Source: Scolanthus callimorphus
Taxonomy: Eukaryota > Cnidaria > Anthozoa > Actiniaria > Edwardsiidae
Direction: 5' to 3'
NCBI GenBank assembly: GCA_033964015.1
Contig: CM066918.1
Span: 31,720,595 to 31,784,594 of the forward strand
Length of the DNA stretch: 64,000 nucleotides
In this document: positions 1 through 12,931 of the stretch, piece after piece
Numbering within the stretch: position 1 is the first letter of the stretch
Layout: each line of letters opens with the position of its first letter
The notes under the pieces: model-generated
Seen by the model: only the letters and a program-made list of their open reading frames with translations
The model's database searches: none
What the model was told of the DNA's origin: nothing
Program-made: the position numbers and the translations under genes

Positions 1-240
1 GGGTACATACTCCGATATAAAAATAACGGAGGGGTCAGATAGAGCTCCAAATTTCATACCCAAAAAATACCTGAGCCATAAATTTTATACCCCAAAAATA
101 CCTGCTCCCAAATTCGATACCCAAAAAAATAGGAAGATCCCAATATGTTTCAAGGAATAGCTCCAGCTTAAGGCAGTATCTTGATGATCAACTCATTGTC
201 AAAAGTTTAAACCCAAAAAAATAGCCCGCGGATTTTTCAA
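1..240. repeat. Degenerate short tandem repeat at window edge
   Basis: Several imperfect copies of a unit of roughly 35 bases built on the words AAATTT, ATACCC and CAAAAAATACCTG follow one another, then fade into related words such as CCCAAAAAAATAG. No coding frame is seen. The repeat may continue beyond the left edge. Confidence 0.5.
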
Positions 241-1710
241 CTCCCAAAAAATGCTTTTACCACTAACCTTTCCTTTCGAAGCTTCACTCTCCACGCAAGA
301 ACCTCTGCTTCTAGGTTGTACTTCCTTGCTGACTTAACGGCCTCGTCTTTGGGGTCTTTTAGGTCACATGTGTTGAACAACCAGCTTCTGAGCTAAAAGG
401 AATTGATAATTCTATTATAAGTTTCTGTTATAATTTAAACTAGCAATATCTTGAATTATTTTACATTGTGTGGCTCCAGTGAAATGTGAAAATATCCATC
501 CCAACACCCCCCATCCCCCCAAGGAAAGGTGTTGAAAAGTGAGCCATCCCTCACCCCTACAAGCTCCAGCTAAAATATAAACTGACCTCAGTCAAATTTT
601 TCAGATTTCTAAAGATCCTCAGCCAGTCATTGCCATTGTAGCACCTCGGTGCCACACCTTCGAGGCCTTGTTGATCTCCTCCAGTTGAGCATCCATATCC
701 TCCCCCTTGGATGGATTGCCAGAGGTTGAGACACTTTCGTACTTAGTTAAAAACTCACTCAGGTCTTTTGGGTAGGATACCCTGGCCAATCTTTAAAAAG
801 AAGAGATTGATACTAACAATAAGAAACATTTCTTTCACTGAAGAAAGAACAAATCCCATCCCTTGTGTTATAAGCAACACAAACAGTCTTCTTTTATTTT
901 ATTTATTTATTTAGATTTGCCCTCCAATTACGAGGTTCTCTGGTCTGTGTAGTGAGTTAGTAAGTTGTAAGTCCTGCACTGAGGATGGGCAACTTCTGAT
1001 ATCCCGTGGTTCTTTAATGCCCCTCTGTAAGGCATGTGCCAGATTGGAATTTACTTCAAATTCCAGAGGAGTGGTGCCGTGATGGGGTGGGGGTCAATTT
1101 CCACTTTTGTTGCATTCACTCAGTGGTGGAGGTTTTTTCTTCTTCTGGAATGCACTATTACACTTAACATATGAGCTTTAAGGCTTCTAAAGTCAAAACT
1201 ATCTTTACTTTCTTTGGATTTCAGATATCAAAATATCAAAATATATATGAACAGAACTTCAAACCATTTATTAATTACTTATTGCCAGATGTATTGCAGG
1301 TACTAAAATTTACTTAAAATGGTCTGAATCTCTAAAATGACAAACTTTTATGGGATGGCCTGGTTGATGTCACACTGAAAGCAACAAGTCAACATTTAGA
1401 GACAAATTTGCTGCTTATTTGTGATCTGTAATTATTTTTCACAGATTTGTCATCTTGGTAGCAATAATTTTTTTATCATTATGTAATATTAATCCTTATA
1501 TTTCCAATTGGTTGTACTGTATTTGAAACCTCAAACACTGAAATCAGATTAACAACGAGTTGATGCTTGTGGCAATCTAAATGGCTTAAATTATAGTAGA
1601 TCCTGACTCCAGTTTACCTGTCTTGAAGTTCAACTTCAGCATATTTTGAAGTTCCTTTGTAGTGAAAAAGGCCCGAAAAGGCCTCCATTCCTGCATTTAC
1701 ATAATCAGAG

Positions 1711-2848
1711 TTATTCCTCCGCATACCAGCATGGTGGTACAAAAAATCCCCCAAAGTGTCTGAACATAATGTTGAACATGAAGATATAGTTCGGATCAGT
1801 GACCCCGGGAGCAGTGGTTTCCCCCTCTCTTATCCCGGGGAACCAGGTGTAGAGGTAATCGTTTACAGAAATTGGCTGGCTTGCCTCCAGGCGCTCTCTG
1901 ACATATGGCAGTAGAAGCTCCATCCAGTAGCCTTGTGTGCTACCTTTAAGAGCGTCATAGTATGATGTGTACTTCCACCACTTTTCGCATACCCCTGGGC
2001 TGCTTCACTTGTGAACCCTAGCTCATTAGCTAGTGATGACATAAAGACATCCCATGTGAACTCCAGAATATACTTCCCCATGTTCATTTCCACATGGAGC
2101 TTTCCGATGCGGAGGACAACCCAGTCAAACTCTAGGACATGGTTTGTCTTGGCTCCATGATGTTTGCTCATTATGTGGCCCTGCCAGTCCTTTCTCCAGA
2201 ACGTGTTGTCGTGTGATGTGGCCCCTCCCTTACTCTGGCACTCACACACAGTAATGTGTTCTTGACAATCTGTTGGGCCAAAGAGTAAGGGAGTCCATCC
2301 ATGGTGATAGGGAGCCATTCTCTGGGTGAGGCTGTCAGGCTGTACCTTCTGATGCCAGCAGCCTTTCCAATGTGCCTTAGAACCTCTTTGACTGCAGAGT
2401 AGGAGCTGGGGTTTACGAATACTGGGTCACTGACAGAGATTTCAATGGGTTGATGAGAGTGGAATGAAGGAATGTCTTCCCTTTCATTTTCACTGCTTAC
2501 ACAGACATCATCATTAGAGCTTGTTATGTTACCCTCTCCTTCAATTGTGAACCCTACCGTAGTCTCCTTGAACCTGTAAGATATTTTTCGTATTGGGGCA
2601 ACTAGAGCGGTCCAAGTACATCTGTCCCTTAGCTTTCTCCTCAGCCTGCTTTAACTCAACCCTACATTCGTCATTTACACATTTTCGCTTCTTTCTGTCC
2701 ATAGATGTTCCACAAACGGGCATACCCTCTTTCCTTCCTTGTCTGCCAGCTCCTTCACTTTCCCATCAATACCATCTTCCCAAATGTTATCCTGTTGTCT
2801 TTGTTCATTGACCACCTCCTTCAGGTATTTATGTAGCATGGATTTGTT
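1711..2848 (-). pseudogene. Core exon of the RAG1-NTD-like gene, frameshifted
   Basis: The exon opens after an acceptor (CTTACAG) at 2849 and encodes a helical start (NKSMLHKYLKEVVNEQR), then a zinc ribbon CPVCG...CVNDEC, then a long domain containing EFDWVVLR, HVEMNM and GKYILEFTWDVF, and finally the LLPYVRERL and FMFNIMFRH blocks before a stop near 1711. At least three 1-nt shifts are needed to read it through: near 2,708 inside the zinc ribbon, near 2,280, and near 1,985. The blocks keep family-like order, so this is one decayed exon rather than chance reading frames. Confidence 0.55.
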
Positions 2849-4083
2849 CTGTAAGAAAGACATAAAAAATATAATATAAGCATGCTACAAAAGTATTATA
2901 TTACACTCAAATATTACCTTGATTTCATAGTGAGTTTATATTACCATAGTGTATCAGTGAAGAAGCTTTCCACTCTTTAAGAAAATGTTTTAACATCCAA
3001 TTTAATACTGTTTATAATGAGGCTGTTCTTGAAAGCAACAGCACAAAGTGAACAATTTCAAAATAATTGAGAAACTGAATTTGCTACAGACCTGCCCACT
3101 CTCAAGTTTGAGGCATCATGTCATGGTCTCACAGTTTGCCTTGAAAATCTCATGGTTTATGGAAATGTTCTTTCATTTGAGAAAAAATATGATTTGAGCA
3201 ATGATCTGTACAATCCATGATTTAAATTATAAGAGCAAAGAAAGCAACAGAACAATATAATAAATCCTTTTTGGTTATTTGACTTTTTTGAATTTCAGCA
3301 ATTGTTTTATTTGGTTTTTACAGCCATTTGGCTCACTCCAGGTTATGAGCCCATCTCCAGGTTTTTTTTATGACAATCTCCAGGTTTTGACTTCTGAGGA
3401 GTTGGTAGGTCTGTTTGCATGTGAAATATTTGCTAGACATGATATGCAATAACCCCTCAAAATACTGCACAAATACCTCTTGTCTCAATATATGGATATA
3501 GCCTGGATTTAAACACTCCTCAATAAAGTTTTCTCTCTGCCACACTGTCCGCTTTCAGGCAATCATACTGTTCATCCAGCACCTAAAGCAAATTGTTATC
3601 AACATTACTACAATATACTTGGTGCTGCAATTCTAGTATAAAATCAGCCGATCTATGACTGAAAAAGAACCATACCAGTTACAACGTGAATTTGTAGATG
3701 TTGTGAAATGTCCTTGCATTTTACTTGTTTGTGTATTTGCTTTTGTCTTTACTACAGTCATACTGGTATTTTATTATTTTATTTAATAATTTACATAATT
3801 TTCATTTAGGGTTAGTTCCTTGGATTAGGGATATGGTGGGTATAACAGGCTCATCAAATTGGGATGCTTCAGTTGAAATAGCAAACCCTTTTTGTTACAG
3901 TATTTTAATACTGCTGAGTGGATAAAAATGAAGGTTATGGCCAGCAGTTCTTCTGTTACAAAACAAGGTGATACTGCTAGCATTCGGGAAAGCATGAACA
4001 AATTAACCCTTATTGGTCCTGAAAAATAGCCAAAAATACACTATGTTGTATTACTATAGACAGCAAAAATATGAATAAAGTAC

Positions 4084-5181
4084 CTTGGCATGAGATCCTC
4101 TCTTCTTTGGAGAGTCCCTTTGGGATCCACATCTGCATGACAAACACTGGTAAGAATTGATACTTGGCTTTATTTTCAACCCTTACAACCCATCGCTTCT
4201 GCACTATTTGGTCATTGTCAAATGCTACAAGTGCATCACCCTCTGGAAATGGTAGTAAGTCCATTGATAGATTGTTTAGCCAAGATTTGATGGTTGAGTA
4301 AGAGCCCACTTGGATGGAACTTGCCATACAGATCAGCTACTACCTTGCTAGATGTCAGAGAGTAGAGCATGGTGCTTGTAGAAAAGCTTAGAGGAGATAT
4401 AAATCTCCTGTTACAAAGCTGATAAAGGTGCTCAGTAGCAGCAACTTTCAGGAGGCTAGGTGTGTCTTGGTCACTGAATCCCTCGACAATTGATTGCACA
4501 ATGGGAACCCTTTCTGCCATCCACTTGTGGTTATCTTGATTTGTGATACTCTGAATGTTCTGAGGTACCCCTGATAAACCCTTAACATCAGCATTTACTT
4601 GTTCTTTCTGGATACTATAATTTGTGCAACTATCTCGTCCAGATGGTGTCTGTCAATCTTAGACAGGAGCCTTTGATGTCACTCGTATTAATTATACAAA
4701 AATCATGGCGGCGTCCTAAGGCTTCTGCTAACTCCATACATGAACTAGCCGACAATGATGAACTATCTTGCAGTATTTGCGAGAGCAACACTTCCTGTTC
4801 ATTATCCTCTGTTTCGCTGGCCGTATCAGTGTCTGATGAGTTCTTGCTAGTAGAAGCATCTCCAATCTTTCGTCGTCCACGTGTTTTCTCTAAACATTTG
4901 CATCTCTCACAAGTATGTCCCATCCATTGGACAGGACATTTAGTGGATGAATAAGAGGCCCCTTTACTCTTGGCTGTTACATAACGATCTAGGTTTTTCG
5001 GCATTTATGACATAAAAACGGTGGATGGACATCGGCACAATCTTCCCGAACTCGTATATGAAATAGCTCTGAACAAGCATTTGCAAATTCTATCACAGAA
5101 GCCTTCCTAGAGTCCTTGTAACATCTGAAGCGCAAACTCTGCATTTTCCTTTGAGATATTTACGATGGGCATCATCTTGGT
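4084..5181 (-). pseudogene. Zinc-motif exon resembling the RAG1 N-terminal region
   Basis: After the acceptor TGTTTCAG the exon reads a CRVC pair, then CADVHPPFLCHKC, then VQWMGHTCERCKC followed by a GRRK basic stretch. Cys pairs, an HP before a second Cys pair, then H-x-C-x-x-C is the layout of the RAG1 N-terminal zinc-binding dimerisation region. Downstream come an acidic Ser-rich linker, then HPSG, LPFPEGDALVAFDNDQIV and a donor after CAAG. Frame changes are required near 5,120, 5,000 and 4,660-4,330. No DDE core is visible, so this is not a RAG1 recombinase. Confidence 0.55.
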
Positions 5182-6660
5182 CTGAAACAATAATGAGAAA
5201 AGATGAAATACTTTGACAAAAGTTTTAACTAAACTTTGTCCACAACGTGGACTACCAAACTATCACATATCGACAGTCAGCCTACTAAAGCAGGCACAGA
5301 CAAAATTATGTAAGTTAGGCGATACGTACGGTATCAAACAGTCATCGGCTCATTTCGAACCTTCATAGGGCTCTTCCATTGCTTTTAAACACAAACCCTT
5401 CCCAAAAATCAAAACGGCCCATCCACTCGCTTCGCGGCCCATATAGAGACACACCGCAATCGAAAGCTAAATAACTCTTTATTCTGCATGATTTGTTTCA
5501 AAGCGCAGAAAAAATTATGCAGAGAGAACTTGAAACATTTCTACGGAGTTCTGGGTTCGAAATTGATCATAAAATGGCTCCGCGAAGCGCCAAATCGCTT
5601 CGAATAATACTCACCATCGTCCATGTTTTGCCTCAATCGCTTTGAAATCTGCATACAGACGCTGTGATAGATCAGCTTTCACTTTGGCAGCTTCAGGCTC
5701 GCAAAGACTGCCGGGAAATATGTTTAAAAGGAAAAAAGATTTCTCCGGCGGGAAAAAGCTCAGAGGCTTGGATGATGACGTCATCATCAAATTTGGCCGC
5801 CATTTTGAGGTTTCCAGATAAGGCACTATTCTGGACTGGTTATGTCCCACAAACAAACTAGGGTTTTCCTTAAAAAAAAGTCCAAAAATACTCCGATCCC
5901 ACTTAGGTTTACCAGATATCTTTATCTTCGGATCATCTCAGTTTATACTGTCATAAAAGGCAAAAAAGTGCTGCAAATCGGACTGATTTCGGAAGTCCTG
6001 AAATACTGTTTGTGGGACATGATCAGTCCCCGTGGGAGAATCTTTTTAACTCTGATTGGTAGCGTGAAATGGCTTCATTGTTTGATCGGAACTATGAATT
6101 GTCAGCGCGTCATGCGAAATTCAATTTACAGAAAATGTATGGACTATTGAGTACTTTGACCTCCAGATATTCGTACAATTTTAAGAACCGCAATTAGTCT
6201 TGAAAACATGCCGAAAACAAGTCAGTGATAAAATAATATCCTACAAACGCTAATAAAATAGTTTTGACGGATTTGCATTATAGTTTAAAGGCTTTTCAAA
6301 AACGCCTGAGTTATTGGAGGGCAAAAAGCATTGAAAAAGCTAATTAGCCCATGCATTTTCTGCAAAATCAATCTTCGTGCCGCGCGCTTGTTTTACATGA
6401 TATCGAGCTGAGATTTTCTACTAATATTCCATTTGTCACCCTTTATTGATATTCAGAACCGATCCTTTTGCAGCGGCGTTGGAATGCTGATTCTTGTTGA
6501 TGCTTATATGCAAATGAGTCAAAACGTAAACAATGGAACTCGCCTATAGGGTTATGAGAACAACACAATCTTTAGAGAATCTTGAGAGAGTGAGATCATC
6601 TGTACCTAGGCAAAATACACTTGAAAAGCACTTATTACATTAAATGCCCATCCAAGGCAG

Positions 6661-6826
6661 AGTGGCGTAGCCAGGAATTTCTGAAGGGTGGGTGGGGGGG
6701 GGGGGGGGGGGGCGGATAGTGAAAACATGGGACGAAATGTTCAAATTTCCTCCAGCAAATACAGTAAATGTATGGGAAATCTCCCCCTGCCCCCCCCCCC
6801 CCCCCCCCCCCCTGGCTACGCCCCTG
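6661..6826. mobile_element. MITE with AGTGGCGTAGCCAG termini
   Basis: The terminal inverted repeats AGTGGCGTAGCCAG and CTGGCTACGCCCCT enclose a core beginning GGATAGTGAAAACATGGGA and containing TCCTCCAGCAAATACAG. Long G and C runs next to the termini are complementary, so the whole element can fold into a hairpin. A relative with the same core is at 31,791-31,937 inside the Polinton. Confidence 0.75.
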
Positions 6827-7744
6827 AAAGGCCATCATTTTAAACACACCTGTTGTCACCTGATTGCTCAGACAATACACTTCTGTAAAGTAAAAGTATT
6901 TAAGTAAATCTTTCAGAACTGATCACAAAGTTATATAAGCTAATTACAATTTGAAGGAACAATAGTGACACGTTCCTACCGTATTTCAAAATATAGACAA
7001 TTCATAATGAAACAAATTACGAAAATGCATTTAGCTGCTCTTTTCAAGCCGTCAATATCACAAAATATTGAGGGCTAACAACACAGAATTGCGACACCAT
7101 AGTACATTATTGTGATGAATAGAATATTAAATGAATTCAGTTCAAGCTCTTGTAAGCGACCTCCTTGGTGATGCATTTTTTAGTCAATAACGGAGCTGGT
7201 CACGCACGTAGACGACCGCTATGCCAAACGAATGGACACGTGTCGCTTTGCTGAGAGCATTGAGGTAACAGTTGCCCCCGATAGCAAGGAAATGATTGAT
7301 CATACTTCACATCGATCATTCCCCTGCTGTGGAAAATGATTATGAAATCATATATAGCTGTATAACGTGTTGTAAATTTGAGGTTTTGTCAGCTATGACG
7401 TTTGACTGTGTCAAACAAATTCAGGAGCGCTTTAAAGGTCTTTAAACCTCAGCGCTTTAAAAAAGCTTCGATTCAATTTTTTAAACATTTACCTTTCACG
7501 CTCATCTCTTTTTGGTGTTGAAGTGAAAAACCTAGAAAAGCATTTTGCAACATCAGAGAGAAAGAAACTGGACAACACGTTTGCTTCCTTTTTTGAACAT
7601 CTCCTCCAGTTAGTATATTTATAGCAATTAGATTTCTAGTTTTTCTTTGAGTCAATTAGACCGCGTGTAAAGGGATCCACAAAAATTCCCATTGATCCCG
7701 TTTCCCACACCTCTGTATCAGTGGATCCACACTCTGGATCCTAG

Positions 7745-7914
7745 ACTGCTTGCAGCTCCTTCTTTGGAGAACGTCCGTAAATCCAGGAAAAATGTTTTTT
7801 ACCCGCGGTGCGCTTCCATTTGTTTACAATTGTAAACAAAGCGAAGCGCGCCGCGGGTAAAAAAACATTTTTCCCATGATTTACGGACGATCGCCAAAGA
7901 AGGGATGCAAGGAG
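7745..7914. mobile_element. Near-perfect hairpin MITE
   Basis: The sequence is almost a full palindrome. ACGTCCGTAAATC, AAAAATGTTTTTTACCCGCGG and the central TTTGTTTACAATTGTAAACAAA are mirrored on the right by complementary words ending GATTTACGGACG. Outer arms (TGCAGCTCCTTCTTTGG against CCAAAGAAGGGATGCA) lengthen the inverted repeat. It has no coding capacity. Confidence 0.8.
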
Positions 7915-9007
7915 TCTATCTGGCTCCCGGATCCCAAACCTAAAATTTAGCTGGATCCCGAATCCCCTTACATGGGCCGACACAAAGCAATCCACTCATT
8001 TTTAAAAACCTTCGTAGAGCCTCAAAAGCTTTATGAAAACGTTACTACAAACGTTCTTGGGAATATAGTAGTTATTATCTCGAGATTTTTCAAGAGCAAA
8101 GAGGCTTTCTCAAAGCCTTGAATTTATTGGGTGACAATAGAGCTGATAAGCCCAATGTTTTCTGTAAATTGAACTTCCCACACTGCGCTCATAACTCGAA
8201 TGACGAACGTAAAACTTTCTAATTACGCTTCCATTCGCCAGGCGCTATTGAAATTCAGAACATTCCTTTTGTAGCTCCGTTACGCTTGCTGATTTCACTA
8301 AATTTCTTAGATTTCCGCCTATACTCGGGAACCAGTTGTGTGTCCGAATTTTAGCTTGGACACTCAAAACCGTCTGTTCACATAGTGCCTGGGCTATTAT
8401 TACATTTACCTTGAATCCAAAAACGTAGACTGCATCTCATTGGGATTTTCCTCGTTTTCACTATATGGTGGAAACAAAATAAACAAACAGAAGCTTCATT
8501 TCATGTTTTGTTCAATGGAATAGAGCAAAATAAGTTCATGTATTGCCTTAGTATATAGAAACAATCTTGGAATCAAAACTATACCGGTACAATCCAAAAT
8601 ACCAATGTACCTTGAATTCAAAGTGCGTGATTTCTTTGAACGGCCAGTAACAACTCTTTGACTAGAAAGTAAAAGTATTTGTCATTAGTACATTGTGTAG
8701 TTTTTCTGTAGTGTCACATGCAACTGTTAACAACAGAGAAATTTCATGATGTACATATGTATTTATAATTAGTATTTATTGAAAAGTATTAAAAGTACCG
8801 AAATGTGCTATCAGTGCCGAGGCACCCTCTCACTTCCTACCCAGTTCAGCACGCAATACGGGGCTCCATGCAAGGACCCCTCCCACACCACCTTACTCAA
8901 AACAACATTTAATTTAAAAATGTGGCCCGGTCTAGAGCGGGTTTGATGAGAATTCATGACTGACCATACAATGATCACTATATCCATTTGTACTGTGGCA
9001 GCGCATA

Positions 9008-9169
9008 TAGAGTGGTTTTCATCCGACTGTGAAATAGATACTAACAAATACGCACTACTATACACTATGAAAGTCATTCTTATTGTCTTCTCTTTTTTAA
9101 TTATGACTAGTAGACACCATTAAACACTGACTAATAGTTTTGTTTCACAGCCGGATGAAAACCGCTCTA
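9008..9169. mobile_element. Small inverted-repeat element
   Basis: TAGAGTGGTTTTCATCCG followed by ACTGTGAAA is mirrored by TTTCACAG-CCGGATGAAAACCGCTCTA about 120 bases later. The short size and symmetric ends suggest a MITE. No target duplication could be fixed. Confidence 0.65.
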
Positions 9170-9928
9170 AAACTTTTAATGACAGTTATCAAACTAATCC
9201 CCGAAAAGGGGTGGTGAATAGTTTTGGATATCTACTATTTGAGAAACCAATCAGAGCGCGCGAAAATATCTATTCACTGATTTGGTATATACCAATCAAT
9301 AATTTACTTTACCTATGTTTAAGCTTTCTTTTGCCTGAATTCCGGTCCTTCAAATATTTCGTTTATTTTGGAGGAGAATAGCCAGCCTCCTCCTTACATC
9401 ATCATGGTAACTGATGAGGCTTGGAGCTGCAGAGTCGATCTACAATATAAACAGCAACCCGCCATCAATTTGCAATTGGTCATGCAAAGAAATAAGTTTT
9501 ACTCAGGTACTATTTTCAACAGTTAGACTATTATATTGATGGATAAAAAGAATTGAATAAGGGGCATGCTGGTGGTGGTTTACACTACCACTACAATATA
9601 AAAACACTTTTTTATCTTCCTTGAATCAATCATGATACAAAATGTGTTTACCATACTGAAGAAGGTGCTCCACTTATGATCTGGTATATCGCTTATTTCA
9701 GGGTACTCTTGGAGCATTCTGGCACTGCGGGCGCTATCCCTCAAAAGGTTCTAGAATGGAATATTTTCTTTATTGTCAATGGAATAGACATGATATTATT
9801 TTTTTCTATTTACATAAATTGTATATTATTGCAGCTGGATGTCATCAGTCTTTGAAAACATCATTGCAAAGCGACAAAAACTAATAGCTGATTCTATGTT
9901 TACTAGAAGAGTGTGCGTTATAATTTAC

Positions 9929-10009
9929 CCTGAAAAGCTTTTGGGCCTTTGTTGCCTTCTTCCGTTTTCCTTTTCTCTCTAAAAGGCTGGCTGCAGATGC
10001 ACTGTGGAG
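9929..10009 (-). pseudogene. Small basic exon of the minus-strand gene
   Basis: An 81-nt exon of 27 codons between acceptor TTTTTGTAG and donor AGG|GTAAAT. It is in frame with the preceding exon (phase 0 to 0) and encodes a Lys/Arg-rich linker (ERKGKRKKATKAQK). It is consistent with a nuclear or nucleic-acid-binding linker between the SAM-like and zinc segments. Confidence 0.5.
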
Positions 10010-10324
10010 CTACAAAAATATAACAACAATTGTACTGTTTGCACCAGTAATTTACATTCTCTTCTAATATTGTAAGTAAATCCAGTACACTTTGCAAACT
10101 ACGCCCATTTCCAAATTTATTGCATATTATATTATCTGGAATTGTACAAAAATACGCAATACCGGTCATTTTGTTATACTTTCTTAAAACCCACTGCCGC
10201 AAAAAGAAATTCCAGATGGGAAACGTCTGGAACGAGCCCACTTTTTAGCCACTTTTAAAAATGAACTCGGACCCTTATTATCACACTTATCAAGACTGAA
10301 AATGTATAAGCATAACAAATGTAC

Positions 10325-10611
10325 CTCATTAATTTCCTCACTTGACGTGGCATGTTCATCAGTGGACGAAGAATGAGCCAAATTTGCTGGCATTTCAGTT
10401 GATGTATCGATCAATGAAGACTCGTCTGTTGTGCTCTTCATTGATGACAAGCTCAAGTCGGAAGGTGTTGATTTTCCTAAAACCTCATGCGGAATTTGAA
10501 CAATACAGGTATCTTTAAGTTTAAGGCGTAATTTCAGGACTTCGCCAATTTTAAGGCCACATCTTACTAAGTCATCCTCGCTGGAGACCCGCAAACATCG
10601 ATTATGTCCAT
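10325..10611 (-). pseudogene. SAM-domain-like exon
   Basis: Acceptor ACACAG, then codons for RVSSEDDLVRCGLKIGEVLK, which resembles the last helices of a SAM domain (the usual x-DL-x-x-x-G-I-x-x-G-x-R-x-x-x-L pattern). A Ser/Thr-rich linker follows and ends at donor GAG|GTACAT. Together with MDFYSFIKSCKLKDEERVM at 17,038 it could form one small domain. The entry phase (1) does not match the exit phase (0) of the first exon, so an intermediate exon or a frameshift is missing from my reading. Confidence 0.45.
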
Positions 10612-10659
10612 CTGTGTAAAAATGGAAAAGCTTTTATTTCAATGTCTACTCCATTCTGG

Positions 10660-10935
10660 GAGTCGAGCAATGGCCGTTTTCGCACTAGAGACGGACAAAT
10701 CGTCTCAAGACGAACAAATCGTCTGATGTGAAAACGGGGCGAACAAATTTTCAGACAAACAAATCGTCTAAATTTGTTCGTCTGTTTGGCCGTCTAGGAA
10801 CACGATTTTTCATAGACGCTTTGTTCATGTAGACGAACAAATCGACCAAAGTCCGACCTAAATTCACACTAGAAGACGAACAAATCGTCTAGACGATTTG
10901 TTCGTCTTTGTACGTCTGCGACTCACGCAGATCAG
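10660..10935. repeat. Cluster of palindromic AGACGAACAAATCGTCT motifs
   Basis: The 17-base near-palindrome AGACGAACAAATCGTCT and close variants occur about six times in 280 bp, in both orientations. The block is bounded by TTTTCGCACTAGAGACG and TTCACACTAGAAGACG. Dense self-complementarity suggests a MITE built of subrepeats or a fold-back structure. Confidence 0.65.
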
Positions 10936-12013
10936 TGTGGCAGAAGCTTGGCATTAAATTAAGTCATGCTAGCACAGGCAGCCCAATCAATTTTTATCTG
11001 TAGAAGATAATAATTTTCATATATATTTTTTTCAAATGAAAAGCGACACTAAGTGACTTTGGCTGTCTCCGTTATTCTTTTTGAGTCCGCATTTTCACGT
11101 GATCCTTCTAGAGATCAGCGAAGCGAAAGGCAGGTTATATTACCGAAACCCAATGCTAAAACAATACTACAGCCCACAAAAGGCACCTCGAATATTCTTC
11201 TAGCCGTCTAGTTGCCATCAAATTCGCTTGGTACATTAAAAAGTTGATTAGTTTTTAACTCGTGGGTTACTATGGTAACCCCGAGTTGTAGTGGGGACCC
11301 GATGTCACTCACTCCTACGTTAGCTCTCGAAACTCCTTTGTTAGCTCGCTCGACATTAGCATAATTTATGTTGATTATTTTTTAATTTATGTGTTCATTT
11401 TTGCCCACCCCTGCCTCGATACATACGCTTATCCTTTCCTTCCCCTCTCGAGCTATCTGCGGGACTTCGCGTGTCTAAAACGCTTGGCATCTCTCTGTTA
11501 CCTCTATACCTCCGCCAAATTATATATAGGTCAAATTGGCATTAAACTTCTCCATGTGGGGTGCTACCTATACTATTTTTGCCAAAAAAAACGGCTTGTT
11601 TCAATTCGGTACTTTTTTAGTCATCTCAAAGCCTACACTGTGTAAGGACTTTGATCCGAGCAAACCCAGGTGTAGGGGGTTACAAAATGTGGGAAAATGA
11701 AAAGTACACTACCAATGACGTCATTAGCGCATGCGCAAAACCCTATTGTTTTAAAACGCTACTTTTTAGCTATTTTAAAACCTGCACTTAACTAGTAACT
11801 TCAACAAGCAAAGCCAAGTTACCGAATACAGGGTTATCAATGCAGGGGGGTGTCTAATTCTTATTTCCCAGAAATCCCAGTCCCATTTTAGTGCATAATC
11901 GGCTGAAAATAGAAATCCCATTCCCCAGAGGCATCTCAAAGCAAGAAGACAATACAATGCGCGGGTCTTCTGGTAAAACAAGGACAAACAATCGACCTAC
12001 AATCGAATACAGC

Positions 12014-12423
12014 ACAGGTGACCCAAGCTCTGAGTCTGCATTTCTATTAGGCTGATAATGTTAAATTAGACAGCTTTTCAGGGCTGTTTTAGGACAGATA
12101 TATAAGAGAATTTGTAGTGTTTTGAGGGGTAAAATTCACTCGTTTGTTGTCTCTTTGGGATTTCTCCTGAGAAGTACGGAGCCATTCTATTTACTCTTCC
12201 GTGAGATATCCTCAGCGACTCCCTCAGGAGAGATCCAAAAAGAGACAACAAACTAGTGTGTGTAAAAATCTTGCCCATTTTTATAATTTTCACACTGAAT
12301 TTTACCCCTCAAAAACACTATACAAATTCTCTTATATTTCTGTCCTAAAACAGCCCTCAAAAGCTCACTAATTTAACATTATCAGGCTAATAGAAATACA
12401 GAACAATAGTTTGGGTCACCTGT
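12014..12423. mobile_element. 410-bp palindromic MITE
   Basis: The ends ACAGGTGACCCAA and TTGGGTCACCTGT begin inverted arms of about 115 bp. Both arms contain a TTTCTATTAG word, a CTGTTTTAGGACAG word and GAGGGGTAAAATTCA. Inner arms with AGAGACAACAAAC are also mirrored. No coding frame. Confidence 0.75.
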
Positions 12424-12931
12424 GAACAATACAGCTCCAAATTCTGCTGTATGGTTGACTACTGCACACGGCTTACTCTACTATGGCTTATGCCACTGTT
12501 TGAAAAAATAAACTGTAAAGCAACTACCAGAGTTAGTGTATATATTCCTAAAAAAACTTGTGTCAAAAACAACAAACCAAGTAAAGCAGAAGGCAATATT
12601 GATGGTTTGTGTGCAAAACTAAACAATGACGTACAATACTGATAGTGCCTAGAGTGTCATCATAATGTCAAACTGTTTCAAACTGTTGCAAATTGCAACA
12701 CATGACAATAAATTACAGTATAGAGCAGTTTTCGTATGACGATAGTGAAATCAATCGCAAGGTAATCTGTACACACATTCTGAATACAACCTATCGGAGT
12801 AATTACAAAGTAATTGCAATTACAACAGTCATCTGAAATCTGCTGTATGCTACTTTGTAGTTCACCATTCTAATAGCAACAATGAAAAAATTCACATAGT
12901 TAACTCAAGCTAATAAATGTGTCAAATGTGA

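Larger units (their letters stand above)
5182..9928. other. Intronic/intergenic stretch, MITE-rich, no convincing gene
   Basis: Apart from the MITEs listed separately (6,661; 7,745; 9,008) I see no supported exon. A GC-rich block at 5,560-5,830 contains an upstream ATG and splice-like GTGAGT on the minus strand but no convincing downstream frame. At 5,840-6,020 the words TGTCCCACAAACAAAC and GTTTGTGGGACATGATCAG form an inverted pair, suggesting another degraded palindromic element. Confidence 0.4.

Noticed and set aside
6635..6907. Proline/glycine-rich frames
   Set aside because: They come from the poly-G/poly-C parts of a MITE.
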